A stretch of DNA of 64,000 nucleotides, from positions 620,001 through 684,000 of the forward strand of contig CP169086.1 of the NCBI GenBank assembly GCA_041890495.1. Reading direction: 5' to 3'. Within the stretch, counting starts at the first letter, position 1, and every line of letters starts with the position of its first letter. The notes below the pieces were generated by a model, which was given only the letters and a program-made list of their open reading frames with translations, searched no databases and was not told the origin of the DNA. This DNA is from Escherichia boydii. Lineage in GTDB: Bacteria; Pseudomonadota; Gammaproteobacteria; Enterobacterales; Enterobacteriaceae. Positions 1 through 8,225 of the stretch are shown piece after piece. Made by a program: the position numbers and the translations under genes.

Positions 1-332
1 ACCAGTTTTACTTTCGGCTTACGGCAGTCGCACTCATCGGCGGGCAGGTGCGGACAAATCAGCACTTCATCAAACTGCACGCCCTGTGAGGTGAAGATCT
101 GCATCATCAGGTTGTGCGGGCCATCGAAATCCGCCTGCGGGAAACTTTGTGTTCCCAGACCATCCTGATTAGTGATCATCACCAGCTTGTAGCCCGCTTT
201 TTGCAACTTCAGCAGCTCCGGGATCACGCCCGGTTCAAAGGCGAGTTTATCAAAACGGTCCACCTGAAAATCACTCGGCGGTTCGCTAATCAGGGTTCCA
301 TCGCGATCGATAAAAAGATACTTCTGACTCAT
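1..332 (-). CDS. hisB: HisB, N-terminal part (imidazoleglycerol-phosphate dehydratase / histidinol-phosphatase), truncated by window edge
   Basis: Bifunctional histidine-biosynthesis enzyme. Only the first ~110 residues, all in the HAD-type histidinol-phosphatase domain, lie in the window; the dehydratase domain would follow beyond the left edge. The reading starts MSQKYLFIDRDGTLI, giving the catalytic DxD (D9, D11). A cysteine/histidine zinc loop (CPHLPADECDC) sits near residues 93-105. The start ATG (332-330) overlaps the hisC stop by one base (TGATG), which indicates translational coupling within the his operon. The sequence looks like the E. coli protein. Identity is certain; the truncation is only the window edge. 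Confidence 0.95.
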   Translation of the reverse strand, partial: MSQKYLFIDRDGTLISEPPSDFQVDRFDKLAFEPGVIPELLKLQKAGYKLVMITNQDGLGTQSFPQADFDGPHNLMMQIFTSQGVQFDEVLICPHLPADECDCRKPKVKL

Positions 333-1402
333 CAAACTTGCTCCGCACGTAAGGCGTCAATGACGCGCTGGCTTTCTTCACGGGTTCCGACGGTAATTCG
401 CAGGCAGCCGCTTAAAGAGAGTTGTTTATTCTGATCACGTAAGATAATGCCCTGATCCCACAAAGATTTAAACACTGCACTGGAGGCTTTAAAGCGCGCC
501 AGAATGTAGTTGGTTTCAGAGTCAAAAACCTGCTCCACGCAGGGGATCTCTTTCAATGCGGCAATCAGATATTCGCGTTCTGCAATAATTTGCGCCACCC
601 GCTCACGCATGGCGACGATCCCCTGCGGGCTTAACGCCTGGGCCGCAATGTCGGCAACCGGCGTCGAGAGCGGGTAGGGGGCGATCACTTTCATTAACAG
701 GTTGATGACCTCTTCGTTTGCCAGCGTAAATCCGCAACGAAGCCCCGCCAGAGCAAAAGCTTTCGACAGTGTGCGCAAAATAGCCAGGTGCGGATATTCC
801 GCCAGCCAGCCAGCCAGCGATGCCTGTGGACAAAACTCTATATAGGCTTCATCGGCAACCACAATCGCCTTACCGCGCGTTAACTCCAGCAGGGTGCGAA
901 AATCCTGCGGGTTGATCAGTTGCCCGGTCGGGTTGTTGGGGCTGCAAACATAGACCACTTTTACGCCGTCCAGCTTGTCGGAAATGCCCTGTAAGTCCAG
1001 TTGCCAGTTGTCCAGCGTCGGCACTGTGCGGCACTCGACGCCAATCGTTTCGGCGCTGACGCTGTACATGCCGTACGTTGGCGGGCAGTAGAGGATGGCG
1101 TCTTTACCCGGTTCGCAAAAAGCGCGAATCAGCAGTTCAATACCTTCGTCCGCGCCACGGCTGACCAGCACCTGCTCCGGTTTTACGCCTGCATATTGCG
1201 CGTAATTTTCAATCACCGCTTTCGGCTGGCATTCCGGGTAGCGGTTGAGCGTTTGCTGAGTAAGCTGAAACTCCACGGCAGTGGGGTATTCGTTGGCGTT
1301 CAGCCAGACATCGCCGTTACCGCCCAGACGACGCGCTGACTGATACGGCGTCAGGTTGCGGACGTTTTCACGCGCTAAATCGGTAATAGTCACGGTGCTC
1401 AT
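332..1402 (-). CDS. hisC: Histidinol-phosphate aminotransferase
   Basis: PLP-dependent class II aminotransferase converting imidazole acetol-phosphate and glutamate to histidinol-phosphate. It has 356 residues, the family length. The PLP-binding lysine is K214 in TLSKAFALAG, with N157 in SPNNPTG and D184/Y187 in ADEAY as the other cofactor contacts. The start overlaps the 3' end of hisD by 4 nt (ATGA) and the stop overlaps the hisB start, so the gene is embedded in the his operon. From memory the protein is nearly identical to E. coli K-12 HisC, which matters because genes to the right of 8.2 kb are not E. coli-like. Confidence 0.97.
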   Translation of the reverse strand: MSTVTITDLARENVRNLTPYQSARRLGGNGDVWLNANEYPTAVEFQLTQQTLNRYPECQPKAVIENYAQYAGVKPEQVLVSRGADEGIELLIRAFCEPGKDAILYCPPTYGMYSVSAETIGVECRTVPTLDNWQLDLQGISDKLDGVKVVYVCSPNNPTGQLINPQDFRTLLELTRGKAIVVADEAYIEFCPQASLAGWLAEYPHLAILRTLSKAFALAGLRCGFTLANEEVINLLMKVIAPYPLSTPVADIAAQALSPQGIVAMRERVAQIIAEREYLIAALKEIPCVEQVFDSETNYILARFKASSAVFKSLWDQGIILRDQNKQLSLSGCLRITVGTREESQRVIDALRAEQV

Positions 1403-2703
1403 GCTTGCTCCTTAAGGGCGTTAACACGCAAAGTAACGGCATTTTTATGGGCGGTCAGGCGCTCGGCGGAGGCCAGTGTTTCAATGGTCGAAGCCAGCGC
1501 GGAAAAGCCTTCTTTCGAGAGTTCCTGCACGGTCATGCGCTTCTGGAAATCTGCCAGCCCGAGGCTGGAACAGGTGGCGGTGTAACCGTAAGTCGGTAGA
1601 ACATGGTTAGTGCCGGAGGCATAGTCGCCTGCCGATTCCGGTGACCAGTCACCAAGAAATACCGAACCGGCGCTGGTGATGCCATCGACCAGTTCGCGGG
1701 CGTTGCGGGTCTGAATGATCAGGTGCTCCGGACCGTACTGGTTGGAAATCTCTACGCACTGCGCTAAATCTTTAGTCACGATCAGGCGGCTGGCGCTCAG
1801 TGCCTGACGTGCGGTTTCGGCACGCGGCAGTTCTGCCAGCTGGCGTTCGACAGCGTCGGCAACGCGACGCGCCATATCAGCATCGGGCGTCAGTAAAATC
1901 ACCTGAGAGTCCGGGCCGTGTTCAGCCTGAGAAAGCAAATCAGAAGCCACGAAATCTGGCGTAGCGCCGCTGTCGGCAATCACCAGCACTTCCGACGGGC
2001 CTGCGGGCATATCGATCGCCGCACCGTCCAGACGCTGGCTTACCTGGCGTTTTGCCTCGGTGACAAAGGCGTTGCCTGGCCCGAAGATTTTGTCCACTTT
2101 TGGCACAGATTCAGTACCAAACGCCAGTGCGGCAATGGCCTGTGCGCCGCCGACGTTAAACACGTCCTGTACACCGCACAGCTGCGCCGCATAAAGGATC
2201 TCATCGGCAATCGGCGGCGGTGAGCACAGCACCACTTTTTTACAGCCCGCAATACGCGCCGGAGTTGCCAGCATTAATACCGTTGAGAAGAGCGGGGCGG
2301 AGCCGCCAGGAATATACAAACCTACCGAAGCCACCGGGCGCGTGACTTGCTGACAACGTACGCCTGGCTGAGTTTCTACATCTACCGGCGGCAGTTTTTG
2401 CGCAGTGTGGAAGGTTTCAATATTCTTTACTGCCACCGCCATCGCCTGTTTTAGCTCGTCGCTCAGGCGTTCGCTGGCGGCGGCAATTTCCTCTGCAGAC
2501 ACCTTCAGCGCGGTAACCGTGGTTTTATCAAACTTCGCGCTGTATTCCCGCAGGGCCTCATCGCCGCGTGCTTTCACGTTATCGAGAATATCGTTAACAG
2601 TGCGGGTAATGCTTTCAGAAGCGGAGATCGCCGGGCGCATTAATAGCTGGCGTTGTTGCTCCGCAGTACAGCTATTCCAGTCAATGATTGTGTTAAAGCT
2701 CAT
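1399..2703 (-). CDS. hisD: Histidinol dehydrogenase
   Basis: Zinc enzyme catalysing the last two oxidations of histidine synthesis, histidinol to histidine, with two NAD+. It has 434 residues when started at MSFNTIIDW; an in-frame ATG three codons upstream (2712) is not used in E. coli. Zinc ligands Q259 and H262 lie in AEHGPDSQ, and the catalytic pair E326-H327 lies in QYGPEHL. The start is 5 nt after the hisG stop, with a GGAG sequence inside the end of hisG. The protein is close to identical to the E. coli one as recalled. Localisation is cytosolic. Confidence 0.97.
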   Translation of the reverse strand: MSFNTIIDWNSCTAEQQRQLLMRPAISASESITRTVNDILDNVKARGDEALREYSAKFDKTTVTALKVSAEEIAAASERLSDELKQAMAVAVKNIETFHTAQKLPPVDVETQPGVRCQQVTRPVASVGLYIPGGSAPLFSTVLMLATPARIAGCKKVVLCSPPPIADEILYAAQLCGVQDVFNVGGAQAIAALAFGTESVPKVDKIFGPGNAFVTEAKRQVSQRLDGAAIDMPAGPSEVLVIADSGATPDFVASDLLSQAEHGPDSQVILLTPDADMARRVADAVERQLAELPRAETARQALSASRLIVTKDLAQCVEISNQYGPEHLIIQTRNARELVDGITSAGSVFLGDWSPESAGDYASGTNHVLPTYGYTATCSSLGLADFQKRMTVQELSKEGFSALASTIETLASAERLTAHKNAVTLRVNALKEQA

Positions 2704-2708
2704 GGCGA

Positions 2709-3608
2709 TCACTCCATCATCTTCTCAATCGGCAGGACCAGGATTGAACTGGCACCCAGCGCTTTCAGTTTTTCCATCGTTTCCCAGAACAGGGTTTCGC
2801 TACTGACCATGTGCATCGCTACGCGTTGTTGGTCACCCGCCAGCGGCAGAATGGTTGGGCGTTCGGCACCTGGCAGCAGGGCGATGACTTCATCCAGACG
2901 TTCGGTCGGTGCGTGCATCATGATGTATTTTGATTCGCGCGCCTGGATCACACCCTGAATACGGGTCAGCAGTTTGTCGATCAGTTGCTGTTTGGATTCT
3001 TCCATTTCGCCATCGCGCTGGATCAGGCAGGCTTTCGAGCGGTAGATAACTTCGACTTCGCGCAGGCCGTTTGCTTCCAGCGTGGCACCGGTGGAAACCA
3101 GATCGCAAATCGCATCCGCCAGTCCGGCACGCGGGGCGACTTCAACAGAACCGTTCAGTAAGCAGGATTTAAAAGAGATGCCTTTCTGGTCGAGATAACG
3201 CTTGAGCAGGTGAGGATAAGAGGTGGCGATACGTTTACCGTTTAAGGAGAGCGGGCCATCCCAGGCTTCATCAACCGGCGTTGCCAGCGAAAGACGGCAG
3301 CCGCCGAAATCCAGACGACGCAGGGTAAAGTAGCGTGGATCTTCACCCTGGGCGCGGCGGTTAAGCAGCTCTTCTTCCAGCACGTTTTCGCCGATAATCC
3401 CGAGGTCAACCACGCCGTCCATTACCAGACCGGGAATGTCGTCGTCACGCACGCGCAGAATATCAATCGGCATGTTTTCTGCCATCGCGATCAGGCGCTG
3501 GGTGTGAAGATTAATTTTAATGCCACAGCGCGCCAGCAATTCGCGTGAGTCATCACTTAAACGGCCGGATTTCTGCATAGCTATGCGTAAACGAGTGTTG
3601 TCTGTCAT
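2709..3608 (-). CDS. hisG: ATP phosphoribosyltransferase, long form
   Basis: First and feedback-inhibited step of histidine synthesis: ATP plus PRPP to phosphoribosyl-ATP. It has 299 residues from [16 protein letters not shown], the long homohexameric form with a C-terminal ACT-like histidine-binding domain (roughly 225-299). An upstream in-frame ATG at 3647 would add 13 residues running back towards the attenuator and is not the known start. It is the first structural gene after the leader, so transcription into it depends on read-through of the terminator at 3657-3690. Confidence 0.97.
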
Positions 3609-3656
3609 TTTGTTATTCCTCTTTAAACCTGTCTGAACCGTTATCAACCGCGCAAT

Positions 3657-3690
3657 AAAAAAGCCCCCGGAAGGTGATCTTCCGGGGGCT
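3657..3690 (-). terminator. his operon attenuator
   Basis: Read on the minus strand, an 11-bp GC-rich stem (3679-3689 paired with 3663-3673) is followed by a run of six U (3662-3657). It lies between the hisL leader peptide and hisG, so it is the regulated attenuator rather than an operon end. Ribosome stalling at the histidine codons of hisL is known to favour the alternative antiterminator fold. Confidence 0.95.
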
Positions 3691-3753
3691 TTCTCATGCG
3701 TTCATGCACCACTGGAAGATCTGAATGTCTTCCAGCACACATCGCCTGAAAGA

Positions 3754-3804
3754 CTAGTCAGGATGATGGTGATGATGGTGGTGTTTAAATTGAACGCGTG
3801 TCAT
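3754..3804 (-). CDS. hisL: his operon leader peptide
   Basis: A 16-codon leader reading MTRVQFKHHHHHHHPD on the minus strand, with seven consecutive histidine codons (CAC/CAT) just before the end and a TAG stop at 3756-3754. Ribosome stalling on these codons when charged tRNA-His is scarce prevents formation of the attenuator at 3657-3690. The peptide matches the E. coli leader exactly as recalled. Confidence 0.97.
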   Translation of the reverse strand: MTRVQFKHHHHHHHPD

Positions 3805-3842
3805 AAAAGTCTCTGTGAATGTTTATTCAACTGATGTCTTTT

Positions 3843-3872
3843 AACCTAAACCACTTTCACGTTAGAAAGCAA
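3843..3872 (-). promoter_or_regulatory. his operon promoter (hisp1)
   Basis: On the minus strand, TTGCTT (-35, 3872-3867) and TAGGTT (-10, 3848-3843) are separated by 18 bp, upstream of hisL. This is the arrangement of the E. coli primary his promoter. The GC content just downstream of the -10 is low, which does not resemble a typical stringently repressed discriminator, so ppGpp responsiveness cannot be judged from the sequence alone. Confidence 0.8.
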
Positions 3873-4053
3873 GGGCTTTTTTATATATTTTATGGCAATG
3901 GATTTGTTTAATGAATGAGCGGGGAAAGGAGGGGGCTAAGAGGACTGTCCTCTAAGCTGACGGCACCAAAAATAGCGAAGCCTGGATTTTCGTCTCACTG
4001 ACAATACCTTGATCTACAAACTAATTAATAAATAGTTAATTAACGCTCATCAT

Positions 4054-4071
4054 TGTACAATGAACTGTACA
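4054..4071 (+). promoter_or_regulatory. YefM-YoeB operator (paired TGTACA palindromes)
   Basis: Two TGTACA cores at 4054-4059 and 4066-4071 have centres 12 bp apart, directly upstream of the yefM ribosome-binding site. This matches the known E. coli operator in which YefM, with YoeB as co-repressor, binds a long and a short palindrome to repress the operon. The remaining 200 bp up to the his promoter hold a small hairpin (GAGGACTGTCCTC near 3940) and AT-rich promoter-like DNA, with no further gene visible. Confidence 0.85.
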
Positions 4072-4086
4072 AAAGAGGAGATTGAC

Positions 4087-4338
4087 ATGCGTACAATTAG
4101 CTACAGCGAAGCGCGTCAGAATTTGTCGGCAACAATGATGAAAGCCGTTGAAGATCATGCCCCGATCCTTATTACTCGTCAGAATGGAGAGGCTTGTGTT
4201 CTGATGTCACTCGAAGAATACAACTCGCTGGAAGAGACGGCTTATCTACTGCGCTCCCCCGCTAACGCCCGGAGATTGATGGACTCAATCGATAGCCTGA
4301 AATCAGGCAAAGGAACGGAAAAGGACATCATTGAGTGA
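4087..4338 (+). CDS. yefM: Antitoxin YefM
   Basis: Labile antitoxin of the YefM/Phd family, which binds and neutralises YoeB and represses its own operon. It has 83 residues from [15 protein letters not shown]; the N-terminal DNA-binding fold covers roughly residues 1-55 and the acidic C-terminal tail is the toxin-binding part. An upstream in-frame ATG at 4060 lies inside the operator, whereas 4087 has an AGAGGAG ribosome-binding site 6 nt upstream. The stop overlaps the yoeB GTG start by 4 nt, coupling translation. The sequence is E. coli-type. Confidence 0.95.
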
Positions 4339-4589
4339 AACTAATCTGGTCTGAGGAATCATGGGACGATTATCTGTACTGGCAGGAAACAGATAAGCGA
4401 ATTGTTAAAAAGATCAATGAACTTATCAAAGATACCCGCAGAACGCCATTTGAAGGTAAGGGGAAGCCAGAACCCCTGAAACATAATTTGTCAGGTTTCT
4501 GGTCCCGACGCATTACAGAGGAGCACCGTCTGGTATACGCGGTTACCGACGATTCACTGCTCATTGCAGCATGTCGTTATCATTATTGA
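4335..4589 (+). CDS. yoeB: Toxin YoeB, ribosome-dependent mRNA interferase
   Basis: RelE-superfamily endoribonuclease that cleaves mRNA in the ribosomal A site. It has 84 residues with the catalytic set E46, R65, H83 and Y84 all present, so the toxin should be active. It starts with GTG inside the end of yefM (GTGA overlap). In E. coli it is released when Lon degrades YefM. As recalled the protein equals the E. coli one residue for residue, which supports the E. coli origin of this part of the window. Confidence 0.97.
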
Positions 4590-4671
4590 ACAGATTCATT
4601 CATAGAATGAATTGTCAGTTTTGATACGCTAGCGTAGCCTTATAGATCTAAGGTGTATCAGGAGATAACGG

Positions 4672-5496
4672 ATGAAAAAGGTCGCAATTGTCGGGTTAGG
4701 GTGGTTAGGCATGCCGCTGGCGATGTCACTTTCAGCGCGAGGGTGGCAAGTCACCGGGAGTAAAACCACACAAGATGGTGTCGAAGCGGCCCGAATGAGT
4801 GGCATTGATAGCTATCTGCTTCGCATGGAGCCTGAGTTAGTTTGCGATTCTGACGATCTGGATGCCCTGATGGATGTCGATGCGCTGGTCATTACGCTTC
4901 CGGCACGTCGTAGCGGCCCCGGCGATGAGTTCTATTTACAAGCGGTACAAGAGTTAGTGGATAGCGCGCTGGCCCATCGTATTCCCCGCATTATTTTTAC
5001 CAGCTCAACATCTGTCTATGGCGACGCGCAAGGCACGGTGAAAGAAACTACCCCGCGTAATCCGGTAACCAACAGTGGACGAGTATTAGAAGAACTCGAA
5101 GACTGGCTGCACAATTTACCCGGTACTTCGGTCGATATTCTGCGTCTTGCGGGGCTGGTCGGACCGGGACGTCATCCCGGACGCTTCTTTGCCGGAAAAA
5201 CCGCGCCTGATGGTGAACATGGTGTTAATTTAGTCCATTTAGAAGATGTTATTGGCGCTATCACTCTGTTGTTACAGGCACCTAAAGGCGGACACATCTA
5301 TAATATATGTGCGCCAGCTCACCCTGCGCGTAATGTTTTCTATCCGCAGATGGCCCGTTTACTGGGGCTGGAGCCTCCGCAGTTCAGAAATAGTCTGGAC
5401 AGCGGCAAAGGTAAGATTATTGATGGCAGTCGGATTTGTAATGAACTGGGATTTGAATACCAGTATCCCGATCCGCTGGTAATGCCGCTGGAGTAA
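4672..5496 (+). CDS. yeeZ: YeeZ, NAD(P)-binding epimerase/dehydratase-like protein
   Basis: Cytosolic Rossmann-fold protein of 274 residues in the extended SDR / NAD-dependent epimerase group. The N-terminal dinucleotide motif is VGLGWLG (residues 8-14), and a TSSTSVYG stretch near 110-117 resembles the SDR active-site region with its serine and tyrosine. The substrate is unknown. It is followed by yeeY in the same direction 45 nt downstream, as in E. coli. The protein is E. coli-like throughout. Confidence 0.9.
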   Translation: MKKVAIVGLGWLGMPLAMSLSARGWQVTGSKTTQDGVEAARMSGIDSYLLRMEPELVCDSDDLDALMDVDALVITLPARRSGPGDEFYLQAVQELVDSALAHRIPRIIFTSSTSVYGDAQGTVKETTPRNPVTNSGRVLEELEDWLHNLPGTSVDILRLAGLVGPGRHPGRFFAGKTAPDGEHGVNLVHLEDVIGAITLLLQAPKGGHIYNICAPAHPARNVFYPQMARLLGLEPPQFRNSLDSGKGKIIDGSRICNELGFEYQYPDPLVMPLE

Positions 5497-5541
5497 ACGA
5501 TCACGCCAGCAGGACGCCGCATGCACTGCAAGGGGGCGTGT

Positions 5542-6471
5542 ATGAAACCACTGCTGGATGTGTTGATGATCCTCGATGCCTTAGAAAAAGAAGGCAGTTT
5601 TGCGGCGGCGTCGGCCAAACTCTATAAGACGCCGTCCGCTCTGAGTTACACCGTTCACAAGCTGGAAAGCGACCTTAATATTCAATTGCTTGATCGTAGC
5701 GGTCACCGCGCTAAATTCACCCGTACCGGAAAAATGTTATTAGAGAAAGGGCGGGAAGTTCTGCATACCGTGCGGGAACTGGAAAAGCAGGCGATCAAAC
5801 TGCATGAAGGCTGGGAAAACGAGCTGGTGATTGGCGTGGACGACACGTTTCCTTTTTCTCTGCTTGCGCCACTGATTGAAGCTTTTTATCAACATCATAG
5901 CGTGACGCGCCTGAAGTTTATCAATGGCGTACTCGGTGGTTCCTGGGATGCCCTGACTCAGGGGCGAGCGGATATTATTGTTGGCGCGATGCATGAGCCA
6001 CCATCTTCCAGTGAGTTTGGTTTTTCACGGTTGGGCGATCTGGAACAAGTCTTTGCGGTCGCGCCTCATCATCCGTTAGCCCTGGAAGAAGAGCCGTTAA
6101 ACCGTCGTATTATTAAGCGATATCGGGCGATTGTGGTGGGGGATACTGCGCAGGCAGGCGCTTCTACGGCCTCACAACTTCTCGACGAACAAGAAGCCAT
6201 TACCGTTTTCGATTTTAAAACCAAGCTGGAGCTGCAAATTAGCGGCCTCGGCTGCGGCTATTTACCCCGTTATCTGGCGCAACGGTTTCTCGATAGTGGC
6301 GCGTTAATCGAGAAGAAAGTGGTCGCCCAAACTCTCTTTGAACCCGTCTGGATTGGCTGGAATGAACAGACCGCAGGGCTTGCCAGCGGCTGGTGGCGGG
6401 ATGAAATTTTAGCAAATAGTGCGATCGCCGGTGTTTATGCAAAATCTGATGACGGAAAATCAGCCATTTAA
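5542..6471 (+). CDS. yeeY: LysR-type regulator YeeY
   Basis: LysR-type transcription factor of 309 residues: winged helix-turn-helix over about residues 1-60 (GSFAAASAKLYKTPSALSYT is the recognition region) and a periplasmic-binding-protein-like effector domain over about 90-295. The start at 5542 has a GGGGG ribosome-binding site 5 nt upstream; an in-frame ATG at 5521 lacks one. The gene lies between yeeZ and plaP, all in one direction, so a role near polyamine uptake is conceivable but unproven. The effector is unknown. Confidence 0.88.
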   Translation: MKPLLDVLMILDALEKEGSFAAASAKLYKTPSALSYTVHKLESDLNIQLLDRSGHRAKFTRTGKMLLEKGREVLHTVRELEKQAIKLHEGWENELVIGVDDTFPFSLLAPLIEAFYQHHSVTRLKFINGVLGGSWDALTQGRADIIVGAMHEPPSSSEFGFSRLGDLEQVFAVAPHHPLALEEEPLNRRIIKRYRAIVVGDTAQAGASTASQLLDEQEAITVFDFKTKLELQISGLGCGYLPRYLAQRFLDSGALIEKKVVAQTLFEPVWIGWNEQTAGLASGWWRDEILANSAIAGVYAKSDDGKSAI

Positions 6472-6557
6472 AGAAAAATTATTATGACAAGCCTCTCATT
6501 CTCTTGTCATTTCCCCCCCATTTAGGCACAATGCGCCGCTGTCAAAAAATGACTAAA

Positions 6558-6589
6558 AACCGACGTTTCATCAGCGTCGGTTATTTTTT
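6558..6589 (+). terminator. Rho-independent terminator after yeeY
   Basis: An 8-bp stem (AACCGACG / CGTCGGTT, 6558-6565 with 6575-6582) and a 9-nt loop are followed by ATTTTTTG. It lies 86 nt after the yeeY stop and before plaP, so plaP is likely to have its own promoter. Confidence 0.85.
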
Positions 6590-6737
6590 GCTTCAAACCA
6601 ATCATTCAAACCAAGAGGCCGGGCTTCGTACCGGATAGATATTTACTAAAAATCGACAGTTGTTGTCGCTGAGGAATCCAAAAAAATGGGGCAATTTTTT
6701 GCTTACGCGACGGTTATCACCGTAAAGGAGAATGACC

Positions 6738-8096
6738 ATGTCGCATAACGTTACTCCAAACACCTCTCGCGTGGAATTGCGTAAAACGCTTACGTTAGTT
6801 CCGGTTGTAATGATGGGTCTTGCCTATATGCAGCCGATGACGCTGTTTGATACTTTTGGTATCGTTTCAGGCCTCACGGATGGTCATGTGCCGACAGCCT
6901 ATGCGTTCGCATTGATTGCGATCCTGTTTACGGCTCTGAGCTACGGGAAGCTGGTTCGCCGCTATCCTTCTGCTGGCTCTGCATACACTTACGCCCAGAA
7001 ATCCATTAGCCCGACTGTCGGCTTTATGGTGGGTTGGTCTTCTCTGCTCGACTATCTGTTCGCGCCGATGATCAACATTCTGCTGGCGAAAATCTATTTT
7101 GAAGCTCTGGTGCCTTCCATCCCATCGTGGATGTTTGTGGTGGCGCTGGTGGCCTTTATGACCGCCTTTAACCTGCGTAGTCTGAAATCCGTAGCGAACT
7201 TCAACACTGTAATCGTCGTGTTGCAGGTAGTGCTGATCGCGGTGATTCTGGGCATGGTTGTTTATGGCGTATTTGAAGGTGAAGGCGCTGGTACGCTGGC
7301 GAGCACTCGTCCGTTCTGGTCTGGCGATGCGCATGTTATCCCGATGATTACCGGGGCGACAATCCTGTGCTTCTCCTTTACCGGCTTTGACGGCATCAGC
7401 AACCTGTCGGAAGAAACCAAAGATGCAGAGCGCGTGATCCCGCGTGCGATTTTCCTGACCGCGCTGATTGGCGGCATGATCTTCATCTTTGCAACTTACT
7501 TCCTGCAGCTGTACTTCCCGGATATCTCTCGCTTTAAAGATCCGGATGCGTCACAGCCTGAAATCATGCTGTATGTTGCAGGTAAAGCATTCCAGGTTGG
7601 TGCGCTGATCTTCTCCACCATTACCGTACTGGCGTCCGGTATGGCGGCGCATGCAGGCGTTGCGCGTCTGATGTACGTAATGGGGCGTGACGGCGTATTC
7701 CCGAAAAGCTTCTTCGGTTATGTACACCCGAAATGGCGTACTCCGGCGATGAACATCATCCTGGTTGGCGCGATTGCCTTGCTGGCAATCAACTTCGACC
7801 TGGTAATGGCTACAGCGCTGATCAACTTTGGTGCGTTGGTGGCGTTCACCTTCGTTAACCTGTCGGTCATCTCGCAGTTCTGGATCCGTGAGAAGCGTAA
7901 CAAGACGCTGAAAGATCACTTCCAGTATCTGTTCCTGCCGATGTGTGGTGCGCTGACCGTTGGTGCGCTGTGGGTTAACCTGGAAGAAAGCTCAATGGTT
8001 CTGGGTCTGATCTGGGCGGCTATCGGTCTGATTTACCTGGCTTGCGTCACCAAGAGTTTCCGTAACCCGGTTCCGCAGTACGAAGACGTAGCGTAA
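6738..8096 (+). CDS. plaP: Putrescine importer PlaP
   Basis: APC-superfamily inner-membrane importer of 452 residues with about 12 hydrophobic helices. In E. coli, PlaP (YeeF) is a low-affinity putrescine/H+ symporter linked to surface motility. The start at 6738 (MSHNVTPN) has GGAG 7 nt upstream; the ATG at 6732 is only 1 nt from that motif. The protein reads as E. coli PlaP to its last residues (PQYEDVA), so the E. coli-like tract reaches at least about 8096. In E. coli K-12 yeeE and yeeD follow plaP; here they are absent and sbcB comes next. Confidence 0.95.
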   Translation: MSHNVTPNTSRVELRKTLTLVPVVMMGLAYMQPMTLFDTFGIVSGLTDGHVPTAYAFALIAILFTALSYGKLVRRYPSAGSAYTYAQKSISPTVGFMVGWSSLLDYLFAPMINILLAKIYFEALVPSIPSWMFVVALVAFMTAFNLRSLKSVANFNTVIVVLQVVLIAVILGMVVYGVFEGEGAGTLASTRPFWSGDAHVIPMITGATILCFSFTGFDGISNLSEETKDAERVIPRAIFLTALIGGMIFIFATYFLQLYFPDISRFKDPDASQPEIMLYVAGKAFQVGALIFSTITVLASGMAAHAGVARLMYVMGRDGVFPKSFFGYVHPKWRTPAMNIILVGAIALLAINFDLVMATALINFGALVAFTFVNLSVISQFWIREKRNKTLKDHFQYLFLPMCGALTVGALWVNLEESSMVLGLIWAAIGLIYLACVTKSFRNPVPQYEDVA

Positions 8097-8102
8097 TCAC
8101 TC

Positions 8103-8178
8103 GCCGGGTGGCGCTAGCGCTTACCCGGCCTACAAAACGACACACCCGTAGGCCCGCGCAAGCGCAGCGCCATCGGGC
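8103..8178. repeat. REP/BIME-type inverted repeat pair
   Basis: Two palindromic units, 8103-8129 (GCCGGGTGGCGC...TTACCCGGC) and 8152-8178 (GCCCGCGCAAGC...ATCGGGC), face each other in the plaP-sbcB convergent gap. The same repeat family recurs at 15621-15688 and 30809-30877 in the Enterobacter-like part of the window, so the change from E. coli-like to Enterobacter-like DNA probably lies at or just before this element. Confidence 0.8.
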
Positions 8179-8180
8179 AA

Positions 8181-8214
8181 AAAAAAGCCGGAGACATCGC
8201 CTCCGGCTTTTTTT
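8181..8214. terminator. Bidirectional terminator between plaP and sbcB
   Basis: A 7-bp stem GCCGGAG/CTCCGGC (8187-8193 with 8201-8207) is flanked by a run of A on the left and seven T on the right, so it can end transcription from both convergent genes. Confidence 0.88.
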
Positions 8215-8225
8215 ATACCCCTCAC

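Noticed and set aside
3757..3783. Apparent GAT/GGT microsatellite
   Set aside because: These are the seven histidine codons of hisL read on the other strand.
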